Below are positions 1 to 6,170 of a DNA stretch of 7,705 nt, in pieces. Under the pieces are notes generated by a model. The model was not told the DNA's origin, made no database searches, and saw only the letters and a list, made by a program, of their open reading frames with translations. This DNA comes from an uncultured Azospirillum sp. (GTDB taxonomy: Bacteria; Pseudomonadota; Alphaproteobacteria; RF32; CAG-239): positions 1 to 7,705 of the forward strand of contig CANDEX010000074.1 of the NCBI GenBank assembly GCA_947383875.1, read 5' to 3'. The first letter of the stretch is position 1. Every line of letters starts with the position of its first letter. A program made the position numbers and the translations under genes.

Positions 1-26
1 GTTATTCGCGCATAGCCTTATATCCC

Positions 27-58
27 CGGCTCCCCTCAAAAGGAGTCGTTCTTTTCTT
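27..58 (+). terminator. possible Rho-independent terminator, plus strand
   Basis: A seven-pair stem (27-33 with 42-48, one G-U pair) around an eight-base loop is followed by a T-rich run TTCTTTTCTT. It would end a plus-strand transcript entering from outside the window, converging on the minus-strand dehydrogenase gene. The U tract is interrupted, so this is only moderately supported. Confidence 0.35.
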
Positions 59-75
59 GTAGGAGCTGCTACACT

Positions 76-99
76 CCGCAACCCGTCTTCGGGCTGCGG
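76..99 (-). terminator. hairpin downstream of the SDR gene, possible transcript end
   Basis: Ten-pair stem (76-85 with 90-99) closed by a four-base loop. Read on the minus strand every position pairs if one G-U is allowed; on the plus strand that position is an A-C mismatch, which favours a minus-strand function. It lies about 50 bases past the dehydrogenase stop codon. No U run follows it, so it could be an mRNA 3'-end stabiliser rather than an intrinsic terminator. Confidence 0.35.
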
Positions 100-148
100 A
101 AATAATATTAAATCAACAATATGAAAATGCAATCAAAATCTACAAATT

Positions 149-1042
149 CTAAGCCAGATGAGTACCGCCGGTCACGCCGTATACTTCCGCCGTAACATAG
201 CTCGATTCCTCTGAAGCCAAAAAGACATAGACCGGAGCTAATTCCACCGGCTGTCCGGCACGTTTTAACGGCGTATCCTGCCCAAATTCCGGAAGTTTTT
301 CCGGCGGCTGCCCACCGCAAATCTGCAATGGTGTCCAAATCGGCCCCGGCGCAACAGAATTAGCCCGAATACCTTTTTCTGCCACTTGCTTAGCCAAAGC
401 GCGGGTAAATCCGATTATTGCCGCTTTGGTTGACGCATAGTCCAGCAACAATTCGCCCGGTTGATATGCCTGAATAGAGGAGGTTGTAATAATCGTTGCT
501 CCTTCCGGCAAAGACGGCAAAGCCGCGCGCACAATTCTGAACATAGAATAAATATTGGTTTCAAAGGTCTTCCGCATTTGCTCATCCGGCAGGGTAACAA
601 TATCTCTGTTGTATTGCTGCATTCCGGCAACCAAAGTCAGATTATCCAAACCGCCCAATTCATCAATTGCGGTTTTCACCAATTCTTCACAAAAACGTTC
701 GCTGCTGATATCTCCGGGAATCAGTACGGCTTTCCGCCCCTCAGCCTCAATAATATCGCGCACTTCCTCCGCATCAGATTGTTCAAAGGGCAAATAGTTT
801 ATAGCCACGTCAGCCCCTTCGCGAGCATAAGCAATGGCGGCGGCCCGGCCTATTCCGGAATCGCCGCCGGTAACCAACATTTTGCGGCCGGACAAACGCC
901 CATGCCCGATATAGCTTTTTTCACCACAGTCAGGAATTGGCTTCATTGAATTTTGCAGTCCCGGAGCTTCCTGATGCTGCTTCTCAAAATCTTTGGTATA
1001 ATAAATTTTGGTTGGATTTAATAATTCAGCTTCTTTTGTCAT
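149..1042 (-). CDS. yghA: short-chain dehydrogenase/reductase, YghA-like NADP-dependent aldehyde reductase
   Basis: Predicted cytoplasmic NAD(P)-dependent oxidoreductase of 297 residues, of the extended-N-terminus SDR subgroup typified by E. coli YghA, which is reported to reduce aldehydes. The N-terminal extension with the [18 protein letters not shown] stretch (about 37-54) precedes the Rossmann fold. The glycine-rich cofactor motif TGGDSGIG is at 58-65, the VAG variant of NNAG is at 138-140, and Asn163 begins the next conserved stretch. The catalytic residues are Ser188 or Ser189, Tyr202 and Lys206 (YASTK), followed by PGPIWT at 232-237. Ending in TGGTHLA is normal for the family. I chose the second ATG, at 1042, because GGGAG lies six bases upstream of it; the ATG at 1048 abuts the ribosome site. 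The gene lies about 90 bases after the esterase on the same strand and is probably transcribed with it. Substrate is not determined by sequence. Confidence 0.92.
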   Translation of the reverse strand: MTKEAELLNPTKIYYTKDFEKQHQEAPGLQNSMKPIPDCGEKSYIGHGRLSGRKMLVTGGDSGIGRAAAIAYAREGADVAINYLPFEQSDAEEVRDIIEAEGRKAVLIPGDISSERFCEELVKTAIDELGGLDNLTLVAGMQQYNRDIVTLPDEQMRKTFETNIYSMFRIVRAALPSLPEGATIITTSSIQAYQPGELLLDYASTKAAIIGFTRALAKQVAEKGIRANSVAPGPIWTPLQICGGQPPEKLPEFGQDTPLKRAGQPVELAPVYVFLASEESSYVTAEVYGVTGGTHLA

Positions 1043-1131
1043 TATCATCTCCCTTAAAAATAATTACTGTCCCCATGTAATCATTCTTTTAGGAGCTTGC
1101 ACCGGCTATAAATCCTTTTACCATACCTCAG

Positions 1132-2118
1132 TTACAGCTGCACATCTTCCTCTGCCGCCAGCGAATCAAACACATCCTGCATTGACACAACGGCCAAAGC
1201 CAACGCTGCCTTTGTTGGAACAGTATCCGCCAAATCATTCAACATCAGAAAATCATGAATTGTTCCGTTAATACGCACAGAACCGACCATCACGCCAGCT
1301 TCATTGAGTTTCCGAGCATAAGCCTCGCCTTCGTCTCGCAGCACATCATTTTCAGCCGTAATAATTAATGCCGGCGGCAATCCCTGTAAATCTTTGACTT
1401 CGGCATTAAGCGGGCTGACATAAATTTCTTTTCTCGACTGTTCATCCGGCGCATATTGATCCCAAAACCACTCCATTGCTTTTTTAGTCAGCCATGGACC
1501 GTCCGCAAATTCACGATAAGATTCTGTATCAAGCTTCGCATTAGTTACCGGATAAAATAACAATTGAAAACTAATCTTCGGCTGATTGTCATTTTCTTTA
1601 GCTTTCAAAGCCAAAACAGCCGCCATATTTCCGCCGACGCTATCTCCGGCAACCGCCAAACGCGACGTGTCTAAATTATATTTCGCGCCATATTCCGCAA
1701 TATATTGCAATGCCGCAAACAAATCATTAGTCGTCTGCGGATATTGCGCTTCCGGCGAAGGCATATACACCGGGAAAACCACCGCTGCCGGAATTTCATC
1801 CGCAAGCTGCCGGATAAGCCGGTCATGGGTCATTTCATCCCCCATAACCCAGCCGCCGCCGTGAATATAAAAGACAACAGGCAAGGTTTCGTCAACATTG
1901 GCCGGCTTAACCAACAGCACACGCATTTCCCGACCGTTTTCCAGAGGAACATCAATCTCTTCAATTTGTGCTTCCGGCATATTCTCTTCATCTTTCTGAA
2001 CATCGCGCAAAACTTGGCGAGCTTCCTTAGGTGTCAGCTCATACAGGGGCTTTCCGCCTGCTTCCTCTATATTTTTTACAAATTTTGCTACCGGTTCTGC
2101 CAAATTAATTTTGCTCAT
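1132..2118 (-). CDS. alpha/beta-hydrolase of the hormone-sensitive-lipase family (family IV esterase)
   Basis: Predicted cytoplasmic carboxylesterase of 328 residues, a normal length for bacterial HSL-like esterases; no signal peptide. The oxyanion-hole motif HGGGW is at 86-90. The nucleophile elbow GDSVGG is at 158-163 with Ser160, the acid is Asp258 in ENDVLRDE, and the base is His288 in GTIHDF, so the triad is complete. Residues 1-55 form a helical cap-like N-terminus. The start at 2118 is set by a perfect AAGGAGG five bases upstream. A longer reading from 2199 would run through a strong hairpin and lacks a ribosome site, so I rejected it. It sits between the tautomerase and the dehydrogenase on the same strand, which suggests a small detoxification or catabolic cluster. 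Natural substrate unknown; short-chain acyl esters are usual for the family. Confidence 0.93.
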   Translation of the reverse strand: MSKINLAEPVAKFVKNIEEAGGKPLYELTPKEARQVLRDVQKDEENMPEAQIEEIDVPLENGREMRVLLVKPANVDETLPVVFYIHGGGWVMGDEMTHDRLIRQLADEIPAAVVFPVYMPSPEAQYPQTTNDLFAALQYIAEYGAKYNLDTSRLAVAGDSVGGNMAAVLALKAKENDNQPKISFQLLFYPVTNAKLDTESYREFADGPWLTKKAMEWFWDQYAPDEQSRKEIYVSPLNAEVKDLQGLPPALIITAENDVLRDEGEAYARKLNEAGVMVGSVRINGTIHDFLMLNDLADTVPTKAALALAVVSMQDVFDSLAAEEDVQL

Positions 2119-2153
2119 TTCATCCTCCTTAAGTTTTAATTTAAGCAAAATAT

Positions 2154-2186
2154 ATGCGCCGGATGGCAATTTCCAACCCGGCGCAT
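2154..2186 (-). terminator. intergenic hairpin between tautomerase and esterase
   Basis: A perfect nine-pair GC-rich stem (ATGCGCCGG at 2154-2162 with CCGGCGCAT at 2178-2186), with a possible three-pair inner extension TGG/CCA. On the minus strand it is followed by ATATATTTTG. It could partly terminate the trpS-tautomerase transcript or act as a processing or stability element before the esterase ribosome site. Confidence 0.45.
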
Positions 2187-2209
2187 TAAAATTCTCCATA
2201 AAAAGCAGC

Positions 2210-2551
2210 TTAGCCCATCAACATTCCGTCATGGCTGACATTAGCCGCCGGCATATCTACAAAATGAATACCAACGAACAATCCACGCGCCTTAAAATGA
2301 CGAACGGCAAATTCTGTCAGCTGTTTAGCAAGCTCCGGCTTTTTATCTCCATAGCCGATTGATTTAAACTCCACCAACGCACCAATATTGTCAAAAGAAT
2401 CACCAAACAACATGGCTTTTCCTGAATTAATTTTCACCGTCACATAATTTTTAGGCTTATTCAAAATCGTTACGGCAATATTACTCAATTCATCCAGCAA
2501 TTGCGGTGTAACATCAACTTCGGCATTGGTATCAATCGTAATAAAAGGCAT
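2210..2551 (-). CDS. MIF/D-dopachrome tautomerase-like protein (tautomerase superfamily)
   Basis: A 113-residue protein of the macrophage migration inhibitory factor family, which uses an N-terminal proline as catalytic base in keto-enol tautomerisation of compounds such as phenylpyruvate. It begins Met-Pro, so Pro2 becomes the N-terminus after methionine removal. Lys32, in NKPKNYV, matches the MIF active-site lysine region (GKPPQY in human MIF). The ending DMPAANVSHDG resembles MIF's DMNAANVGWNN. Length is almost that of vertebrate MIF (115) and about twice that of the 4-oxalocrotonate tautomerase monomer. The CXXC motif of MIF is absent: that region reads EFKSIG. The start is supported by GAGGAG eight bases upstream. 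It begins 26 bases after the trpS stop, so the two are probably co-transcribed. In vivo substrate, and whether the protein is released and acts on a host, cannot be read from sequence. Confidence 0.88.
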   Translation of the reverse strand: MPFITIDTNAEVDVTPQLLDELSNIAVTILNKPKNYVTVKINSGKAMLFGDSFDNIGALVEFKSIGYGDKKPELAKQLTEFAVRHFKARGLFVGIHFVDMPAANVSHDGMLMG

Positions 2552-2577
2552 TCTGTTTTCTCCTCTTTTCTGATAGT

Positions 2578-3636
2578 TTATTTATGCAGCGCATTGCCGT
2601 TAAAATAATTAATTCCCATCGCGGTTTTGACTTCTTCCAAGGTTTGCGATGCTGTTTCCCGCGCCTTTTCGCTCCCGGCTTTCAACATCGTAAACACCTG
2701 TCCCAAATCCTGCGCAAAAATTTCTCGCCGTTCTCTAATCGGCTTCAGCTCATTCTGCAAAATCTCATTGAGAAATTTTTTAACAGTCCCATCGCCTAAA
2801 CCGCCGCGACGATAATGCTCTTTCAGCTCTTCCAGATTTTGATATGCCGGCAGAAAAGCACCAAAATGTTCATCCCGACAAAAAGCATCTAAATAAATAA
2901 ACACCGGATTGTTTTCAGTATGCCCCGGGTCTTCAACACGCAAATGTGTCGGATCGGTAAACATACTCTGAACTTTTTTCTTCAAATCATTTGAACTGTC
3001 AGACAAATAAATGCAGTTGCCCAGCGATTTGCTCATCTTCGCCGCGCCATCCAACCCCGGCAACCGCGAACACAAACTGTTTTCCGGCAGAATAGCCGTC
3101 GGCTCAACCAAAACCTCTTTATATAAGGTATTAAAAGAACGTACAATCTCGCGTGTCTGTTCAATCATCGGCAGCTGATCTTCACCGACCGGAACAAGAT
3201 TAGCCTTAAACGCGGTAATATCTGCCGCCTGGCTAATAGGATAAGTAAAGAAACCGACCGGAATACTCTGCTTAAACCCACGCATTTGAATCTCATTCTT
3301 AACCGTCGGATTGCGCTGTAAACGAGAAACCGTTACCAAATTCATATAATAAAAAGATAATTCGCAAAGCTCGGGAATCTGCGACTGAATAAAAATTGTC
3401 GATTTTTTAGGATCTAAACCACAGGAAAGATAATCCAAAGCCACTTCGGAAATGTTATTGCGAACTTTATTAATATCATCCGCATTATCAGTTAAAGCCT
3501 GTGCATCAGCAATCATAATATAAATATTGTGATAATCGCCGCTGTTTTGCATTTCCACCCGGCGTTTCAAAGATCCGACATAATGACCCAAATGCAGCTT
3601 TCCGGTGGGTCTGTCCCCGGTTAAAATAACATCCAT
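2578..3636 (-). CDS. trpS: tryptophanyl-tRNA synthetase
   Basis: Class I aminoacyl-tRNA synthetase of 352 residues that activates tryptophan with ATP and charges tRNA-Trp in the cytoplasm. The N-terminus carries [17 protein letters not shown], with the HIGH motif as HLGH at 15-18. The QAADI segment has Asp139, the equivalent of the aspartate that reads the indole nitrogen. GEDQ is at 151-154 and the KMSKS loop at 200-204 is intact. The C-terminal helical region binds the anticodon. The GDRPTGKLH form differs from the GIQPSG form of E. coli TrpS and is, from memory, the type often seen in Firmicutes. I chose the start at 3636 because GAGGAG lies six bases upstream and the synthetase fold begins at once; a longer reading to 3747 adds 37 unrelated residues. 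It is the first gene of the minus-strand cluster. Confidence 0.96.
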   Translation of the reverse strand: MDVILTGDRPTGKLHLGHYVGSLKRRVEMQNSGDYHNIYIMIADAQALTDNADDINKVRNNISEVALDYLSCGLDPKKSTIFIQSQIPELCELSFYYMNLVTVSRLQRNPTVKNEIQMRGFKQSIPVGFFTYPISQAADITAFKANLVPVGEDQLPMIEQTREIVRSFNTLYKEVLVEPTAILPENSLCSRLPGLDGAAKMSKSLGNCIYLSDSSNDLKKKVQSMFTDPTHLRVEDPGHTENNPVFIYLDAFCRDEHFGAFLPAYQNLEELKEHYRRGGLGDGTVKKFLNEILQNELKPIRERREIFAQDLGQVFTMLKAGSEKARETASQTLEEVKTAMGINYFNGNALHK

Positions 3637-3663
3637 CACAAACTCCTCATTATTTTTTATTTC

Positions 3664-3692
3664 GGAATAACACACCCCCGGAATCTTGTCAA
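3664..3692 (-). promoter_or_regulatory. candidate trpS promoter
   Basis: On the minus strand an exact TTGACA (3687-3692) is followed, 17 bases on, by TATTCC (3664-3669), preceded by TG at the extended -10 position. This would give a leader of roughly 20 bases to the trpS start. The -10 element is weak, the -35 and extended -10 are good. Confidence 0.5.
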
Positions 3693-3821
3693 GCTGACAG
3701 CCGTTTCTTTCATCATCCGGAATACAGCACCCAAGATTAAACGGCAATTTTCATCACCAATACATATGCCTCTTCCCCATAAGCTCAAATCCACCAGAAC
3801 ACCCCTCATAAAACGGGGGAA

Positions 3822-3845
3822 GAACCCGGGTTCGCCCCAATCGGG
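3822..3845 (+). repeat. 24-bp direct repeat, left copy
   Basis: Matches 7165-7188 at 23 of 24 positions (C3835 versus A7178). It contains the palindrome GAACCCGGGTTC and looks like the T-arm end of a tRNA. The pair brackets the island and all its edge repeats. Confidence 0.75.
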
Positions 3846-3938
3846 ATTGGCTTCCGCTGGTCGCCGCAGCGTCGTCGCTCGGCTTTGCCTCACCTGCATC
3901 CTTCCGTCTGCCTCTCCTCCTTGTCAAACCCACTTCCC

Positions 3939-3963
3939 CGTGGGTTCAAATCCACCGGTACTG
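3939..3963 (+). other. tRNA-Arg-like 3'-end fragment
   Basis: The plus strand here reads CGTGGGTTCAAATCC, then ACCGGTAC. The tRNA-Arg in this window ends CGTGGGTTCGAATCC, then CTCCGGGTAC, so the two align with a few changes and small gaps. No 5' half of a tRNA is present upstream. It is likely a decayed attachment-site or tRNA remnant, though part of it also forms a simple hairpin with 3927-3933. Confidence 0.35.
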
Positions 3964-3967
3964 TAAA

Positions 3968-3986
3968 AGGTCACATGGTTTGATTA
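3968..3986 (+). repeat. 19-bp direct repeat flanking the island, left copy
   Basis: AGGTCACATGGTTTGATTA is identical to 6883-6901. From 3969 it also forms a 22-bp-period tandem pair with the sequence starting at 3991 (15 of the first 18 positions identical), so it is a diverged member of the same repeat family as the island's inverted ends. Confidence 0.9.
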
Positions 3987-3990
3987 CTTG

Positions 3991-4018
3991 GGTCAGATGG
4001 TCTGACTATTTTGGGCAA
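3991..4018 (+). repeat. island terminal inverted repeat, left end
   Basis: This 28-bp sequence starts GGTCAGATGGTCTGACTA and ends TTTTGGGCAA. It matches the reverse complement of 6824-6851 at 25 of 28 positions. The core TCAGATGGTCTGA is itself a near-perfect palindrome around TGG. It marks the composition change from mixed to AT-rich sequence. Confidence 0.85.
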
Positions 4019-4045
4019 AACAAACAAAATTTTTAACTTTAATGT

Positions 4046-4075
4046 TTGCATTTTCTTTTGTATTTTTGTTATAAA
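4046..4075 (+). promoter_or_regulatory. candidate promoter of the nucleotidyltransferase gene
   Basis: TATAAA at 4070-4075 is preceded by TG in the extended -10 position (TGTTATAAA), with a poor -35 match TTGCAT 18 bases upstream at 4046-4051. It lies 30 bases before the start codon and just inside the island's left repeat. Confidence 0.45.
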
Positions 4076-4105
4076 ATTAAAGCAATAATAAATGGGAGCT
4101 TTATA

Positions 4106-4768
4106 ATGACAATCAATATTGAAGAATGGTTAAATATTTCAATAGAAAAGTTGCAAAAAACTTTTTCTGAAAAACTACTTTTTGTTGGCTTACAAGGAAG
4201 CTATAACAGAGGAGAGGCAACACCTGAAAGTGATGTTGATTTAGTTGTTATTATAGAGGAATTAAATTTTGAGAATTTAAAACAGTATCGCCAAATTATA
4301 GACGAAATGCCTTATAAAGAACTTGCCTGCGGGTTTATTTCCGGCAGAAAAGAACTGCAAAACTGGTCTAAGTCTGATTTGTTTCAATTTTTCTATGATA
4401 CAAAACCGTTGTACGGAAACTTGGAAGAAATAATTCAACCACCAAGCATTGAAGATATAAAAAAATCAATCAAGGCAAGTTCTGAAACGTTATATCATGC
4501 AGCAGTTCATAGTTTTGTACATTCTGCTAACTATGCAGAGGATTTGGAAAACCTCTATAAAATGACATTTTTTATTTTGCAAGCTAAATATTTTGTTGAA
4601 ACCAGTGTTTATATAAAAACTAAAAATGAATTACTTAAATCTTTGCAAGGTGCAGACAGAGAAATTTTAAATATTTGTATTAACAGAAAAGAAATTAAAT
4701 CAAACGAAAAATCTGAACTTGAAAACCTATATAAAAAACTTATTGATTGGATTGTGAAAAATATTTAA
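4106..4768 (+). CDS. nucleotidyltransferase-domain protein (DNA polymerase beta superfamily)
   Basis: A 220-residue protein with the minimal signature of a Pol-beta-type nucleotidyltransferase: GS at 31-32 in LQGSYNRGEATPESDVDLVVI, with Asp43 and Asp45 as the metal-binding pair. The family transfers NMP groups to proteins, RNA or small molecules including aminoglycosides; the target here is unknown. Residues 110-220 are predicted helical, in the position where aminoglycoside nucleotidyltransferases and MNT/HEPN-type proteins have helical domains, but I see no RX4-6H HEPN motif. A clear third acidic catalytic residue cannot be assigned. The start at 4106 has GGGAG seven bases upstream; a longer reading from 4046 overlaps the promoter. 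Its 3' end overlaps the convergent membrane protein gene by 29 bases. AT-rich codon use matches the rest of the island. A resistance enzyme or a toxin-antitoxin part are both possible. Confidence 0.85.
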   Translation: MTINIEEWLNISIEKLQKTFSEKLLFVGLQGSYNRGEATPESDVDLVVIIEELNFENLKQYRQIIDEMPYKELACGFISGRKELQNWSKSDLFQFFYDTKPLYGNLEEIIQPPSIEDIKKSIKASSETLYHAAVHSFVHSANYAEDLENLYKMTFFILQAKYFVETSVYIKTKNELLKSLQGADREILNICINRKEIKSNEKSELENLYKKLIDWIVKNI

Positions 4769-5084
4769 TTGTAATTGCAAAATACGATAATGCTACATAA
4801 ATTGCTAAATATACAGTTATCCCTGAATTAAAAAATAATACAGAAGTTATCAAAAAAAATAAAATATTTATTATTGGCAGAATCCACAAAGCTTTTGATT
4901 GTTTTTTGCAACTTAGCGGAACTGCGATAAAATAAATCGGCAATACTGCAATAAAATAAATTATTGATAAAATTAATCCCCATTCTTTCAAAGGCAATTT
5001 TGTTAATAAATAGGGAAATACAAATACAACAATAAAACTTGTAAGAATATATTTATATAAAAATTTATTCTCCATACTTTTCAC
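4740..5084 (-). CDS. small four-helix membrane protein, function unknown
   Basis: A 114-residue, very hydrophobic protein with four probable membrane helices at about 10-29, 35-57, 65-86 and 89-108, and a short basic loop (CKKQSK) between helices two and three. I do not recognise the family. The first codon at 5084 is GTG with AGGA six bases upstream; an in-frame ATG at 5075 with GGGG eight bases upstream would give 111 residues, and I cannot choose firmly. The gene overlaps the end of the HxlR gene by 11 or 20 bases, implying translational coupling and one transcript under the HxlR promoter. Its 3' end overlaps the convergent nucleotidyltransferase gene by 29 bases. It may be a transporter accessory or stress-related membrane protein, but nothing in the sequence decides this. 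Confidence 0.75.
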   Translation of the reverse strand: MKSMENKFLYKYILTSFIVVFVFPYLLTKLPLKEWGLILSIIYFIAVLPIYFIAVPLSCKKQSKALWILPIINILFFLITSVLFFNSGITVYLAIYVALSYFAITIKYFSQSNQ

Positions 5085-5385
5085 CCCACTTCCTCATTTC
5101 AAGTAAAATCGGAATCAAACTTTCGCCTTTTGCAGTTAAAGAGTATTCAACTTTTGGCGGCACAACAGGATAAACTTTTCTTTCTATTATTCCGTCATTT
5201 TCAAGCTCTCTTAACTGAGAGATCAGCATCTTAGGGGTAACACCTTTTATTGTTTTTTGCAGTTCGTTGTATCTTAAAACATTATTCTGATACAAAAACC
5301 ATATAATCATAACTTTATATTTTCCGCCAATGACTCCGAGTGTTAAACCAAGCGGACAATTATATTTTTCAAGTTTATTTTTCAT
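5065..5385 (-). CDS. HxlR-family winged-helix transcriptional regulator
   Basis: A 106-residue DNA-binding protein of the HxlR/YodB/HypR type. Cys10 in the CPLGLTLGVIGGKYK segment is the conserved N-terminal cysteine that senses thiol-reactive electrophiles or oxidants in YodB and HypR. The recognition helix lies in TPKMLISQLRELENDG (about 50-65). The wing follows as IIERKVYPVVPPKVEYSLTAKG, the strongest family signature. Length is typical and the protein usually dimerises. AAGGAA lies five bases before the ATG. It is divergent from the flavin reductase, and their 109-base shared upstream region holds palindromic TTAC/GTAA elements, so control of both transcripts is likely. It is followed by, and overlaps, the small membrane protein gene. 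The inducing signal is inferred from family members, not shown here. Confidence 0.93.
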   Translation of the reverse strand: MKNKLEKYNCPLGLTLGVIGGKYKVMIIWFLYQNNVLRYNELQKTIKGVTPKMLISQLRELENDGIIERKVYPVVPPKVEYSLTAKGESLIPILLEMRKWGEKYGE

Positions 5386-5419
5386 TGTTTTTCCTTAATT
5401 CTATCTTTTTATATAGTAT

Positions 5420-5445
5420 ATTACAAAAAAGTAAATACTTGTAAT
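5420..5445. promoter_or_regulatory. palindromic operator candidate in the HxlR/reductase divergent region
   Basis: Three overlapping dyads occur: ATTACAA/TTGTAAT (5420-5426 with 5439-5445), TTAC-N6-GTAA (5421-5434) and AGTA-AA-TACT (5430-5439). Such short AGTA/TACT-like dyads fit HxlR-family sites. The block overlaps a minus-strand -10-like TATACT and lies just upstream of the plus-strand -10. Confidence 0.55.
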
Positions 5446-5448
5446 AAA

Positions 5449-5454
5449 TATAAT
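5449..5454 (+). promoter_or_regulatory. -10 element of the flavin reductase promoter
   Basis: A perfect TATAAT, 40 bases before the reductase start codon. No good -35 at 16-18 bases is seen. The palindromic block lies just where a -35 would be, which suits direct repression or activation by the divergent HxlR protein. Confidence 0.5.
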
Positions 5455-5494
5455 ATTGAATAAAATTAAAAAATAAAGAGAAAGGATTAAATTT

Positions 5495-6151
5495 ATGACA
5501 AAACAAATATATATTATAAACGGCTCACCGCGTAAGAATTGGAACACTTCTAAAATGTGCGAAAGTTTTGCTAAAGGAGTAAGTGATTCCGGTGCAAGTG
5601 CGGAAATAATAAATCTATATGACATTGACTTTAAAGGTTGCAGGGCTTGTTCTGCTTGTAAATTAAAAAACGGCAAAAACTATGGTTTTTGTTCATATCC
5701 CGATGGTTTAAAAGCAATATTAAACAAAGTTTCGAATGCAGATGGATTTTGTCTTGCAACTCCTATTTATTTTGGAGATGTATCAGGAGTGATGAAAATG
5801 TTTATAGAAAGATTGGTTTACCCATTTGTAAGATTTGATAAACAATATACCCCGATACCACCGAAAAAATTAAAAACTGCGGTTATTTATACCATGAATG
5901 TTGATGAAACAACATTTTTAAATCAATATATCGGTCAAAATAATTCAGCACCTGTCGGATTTTTTGAAAATTGGATAACACACATTTATGAAAAACCTCA
6001 AAGAATTTGTGCATTCAACACATTCCAATATCACGACTACTCAAAATATGACGATGAGAGATGGAATATTAACGACAAAATAAGACAACACGAGGAAGTC
6101 TTTCCAAAAGATTTAGAGAATGCTTATAATGTTGGCAAAAACTTTGTATAG
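5495..6151 (+). CDS. flavodoxin-fold NAD(P)H-dependent FMN reductase, iron-sulfur flavoprotein-like
   Basis: A 218-residue cytoplasmic flavoprotein of the NADPH-dependent FMN reductase group. The phosphate-binding loop is NGSPRKNWNTSK (9-20), and the flavin-contact segment is ATPIYFGDVSGVMKMFIERL (88-107). Cys49, Cys52 and Cys55 form CRACSAC, with Cys66 further on. This resembles the CX2CX2C...C cluster-binding pattern of archaeal and clostridial iron-sulfur flavoproteins, though the last spacing (10 residues) is longer than the compact form I remember, so cluster binding is unproven. The start has AAAGGA eight bases upstream. It is divergent from the HxlR regulator, a pairing common for quinone, nitro or azo-compound reductases induced by electrophiles. 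Its stop codon lies within a hairpin shared with the convergent downstream gene. Substrate is inference. Confidence 0.9.
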   Translation: MTKQIYIINGSPRKNWNTSKMCESFAKGVSDSGASAEIINLYDIDFKGCRACSACKLKNGKNYGFCSYPDGLKAILNKVSNADGFCLATPIYFGDVSGVMKMFIERLVYPFVRFDKQYTPIPPKKLKTAVIYTMNVDETTFLNQYIGQNNSAPVGFFENWITHIYEKPQRICAFNTFQYHDYSKYDDERWNINDKIRQHEEVFPKDLENAYNVGKNFV

Positions 6152-6170
6152 AATTTATCTAATTCTATAC
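6146..6170. terminator. hairpin spanning two convergent stop codons
   Basis: Perfect nine-pair inverted repeat GTATAGAAT (6146-6154) and ATTCTATAC (6162-6170) with a seven-base loop. It contains the reductase stop and the stop of the convergent coiled-coil gene. The stem is AT-rich and no clean U run follows on either strand, so a weak bidirectional terminator at best. Confidence 0.3.

Larger units (their letters stand above)
3637..4105. other. intergenic region between trpS and the island: GC-rich hairpins, tRNA-like fragments, repeats
   Basis: No convincing gene. Besides the trpS promoter it holds a CCCC/GGGG hairpin (3802-3805 with 3815-3818), the palindrome GAACCCGGGTTC (3822-3833), CCAAT/ATTGG (3837-3850), and a strong GC hairpin at 3863-3883 (GCCGCAGCG/CGCTCGGC, one bulged C, TCGT loop). 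It also has AACCCAC/GTGGGTT (3927-3946) and an 11-base repeat TCAAATCCACC (3785-3795 and 3946-3956). It then passes into the island-edge repeats. Open frames across it look like read-through of structured RNA-like sequence, not proteins. Confidence 0.6.

Noticed and set aside
461..949. 162-residue plus-strand open frame inside the dehydrogenase gene
   Set aside because: It is antisense to a well-conserved SDR with intact catalytic motifs and has no features of its own.
3657..3899. 80-residue minus-strand open frame upstream of trpS
   Set aside because: It runs through GC-rich hairpins and tRNA-like debris, overlaps the trpS promoter and leader, and has no ribosome site or recognisable motif.
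5533..5546. AAGAATTGGAACAC shared with 6690-6703
   Set aside because: A 14-base match, one copy being inside a conserved codon stretch of the reductase P-loop, with no extended similarity around it; likely chance.
5401..5676. 91-residue minus-strand frame over the divergent promoter region
   Set aside because: It crosses the operator region and the start of the flavin reductase; its hydrophobic stretch comes from AT-rich intergenic sequence.
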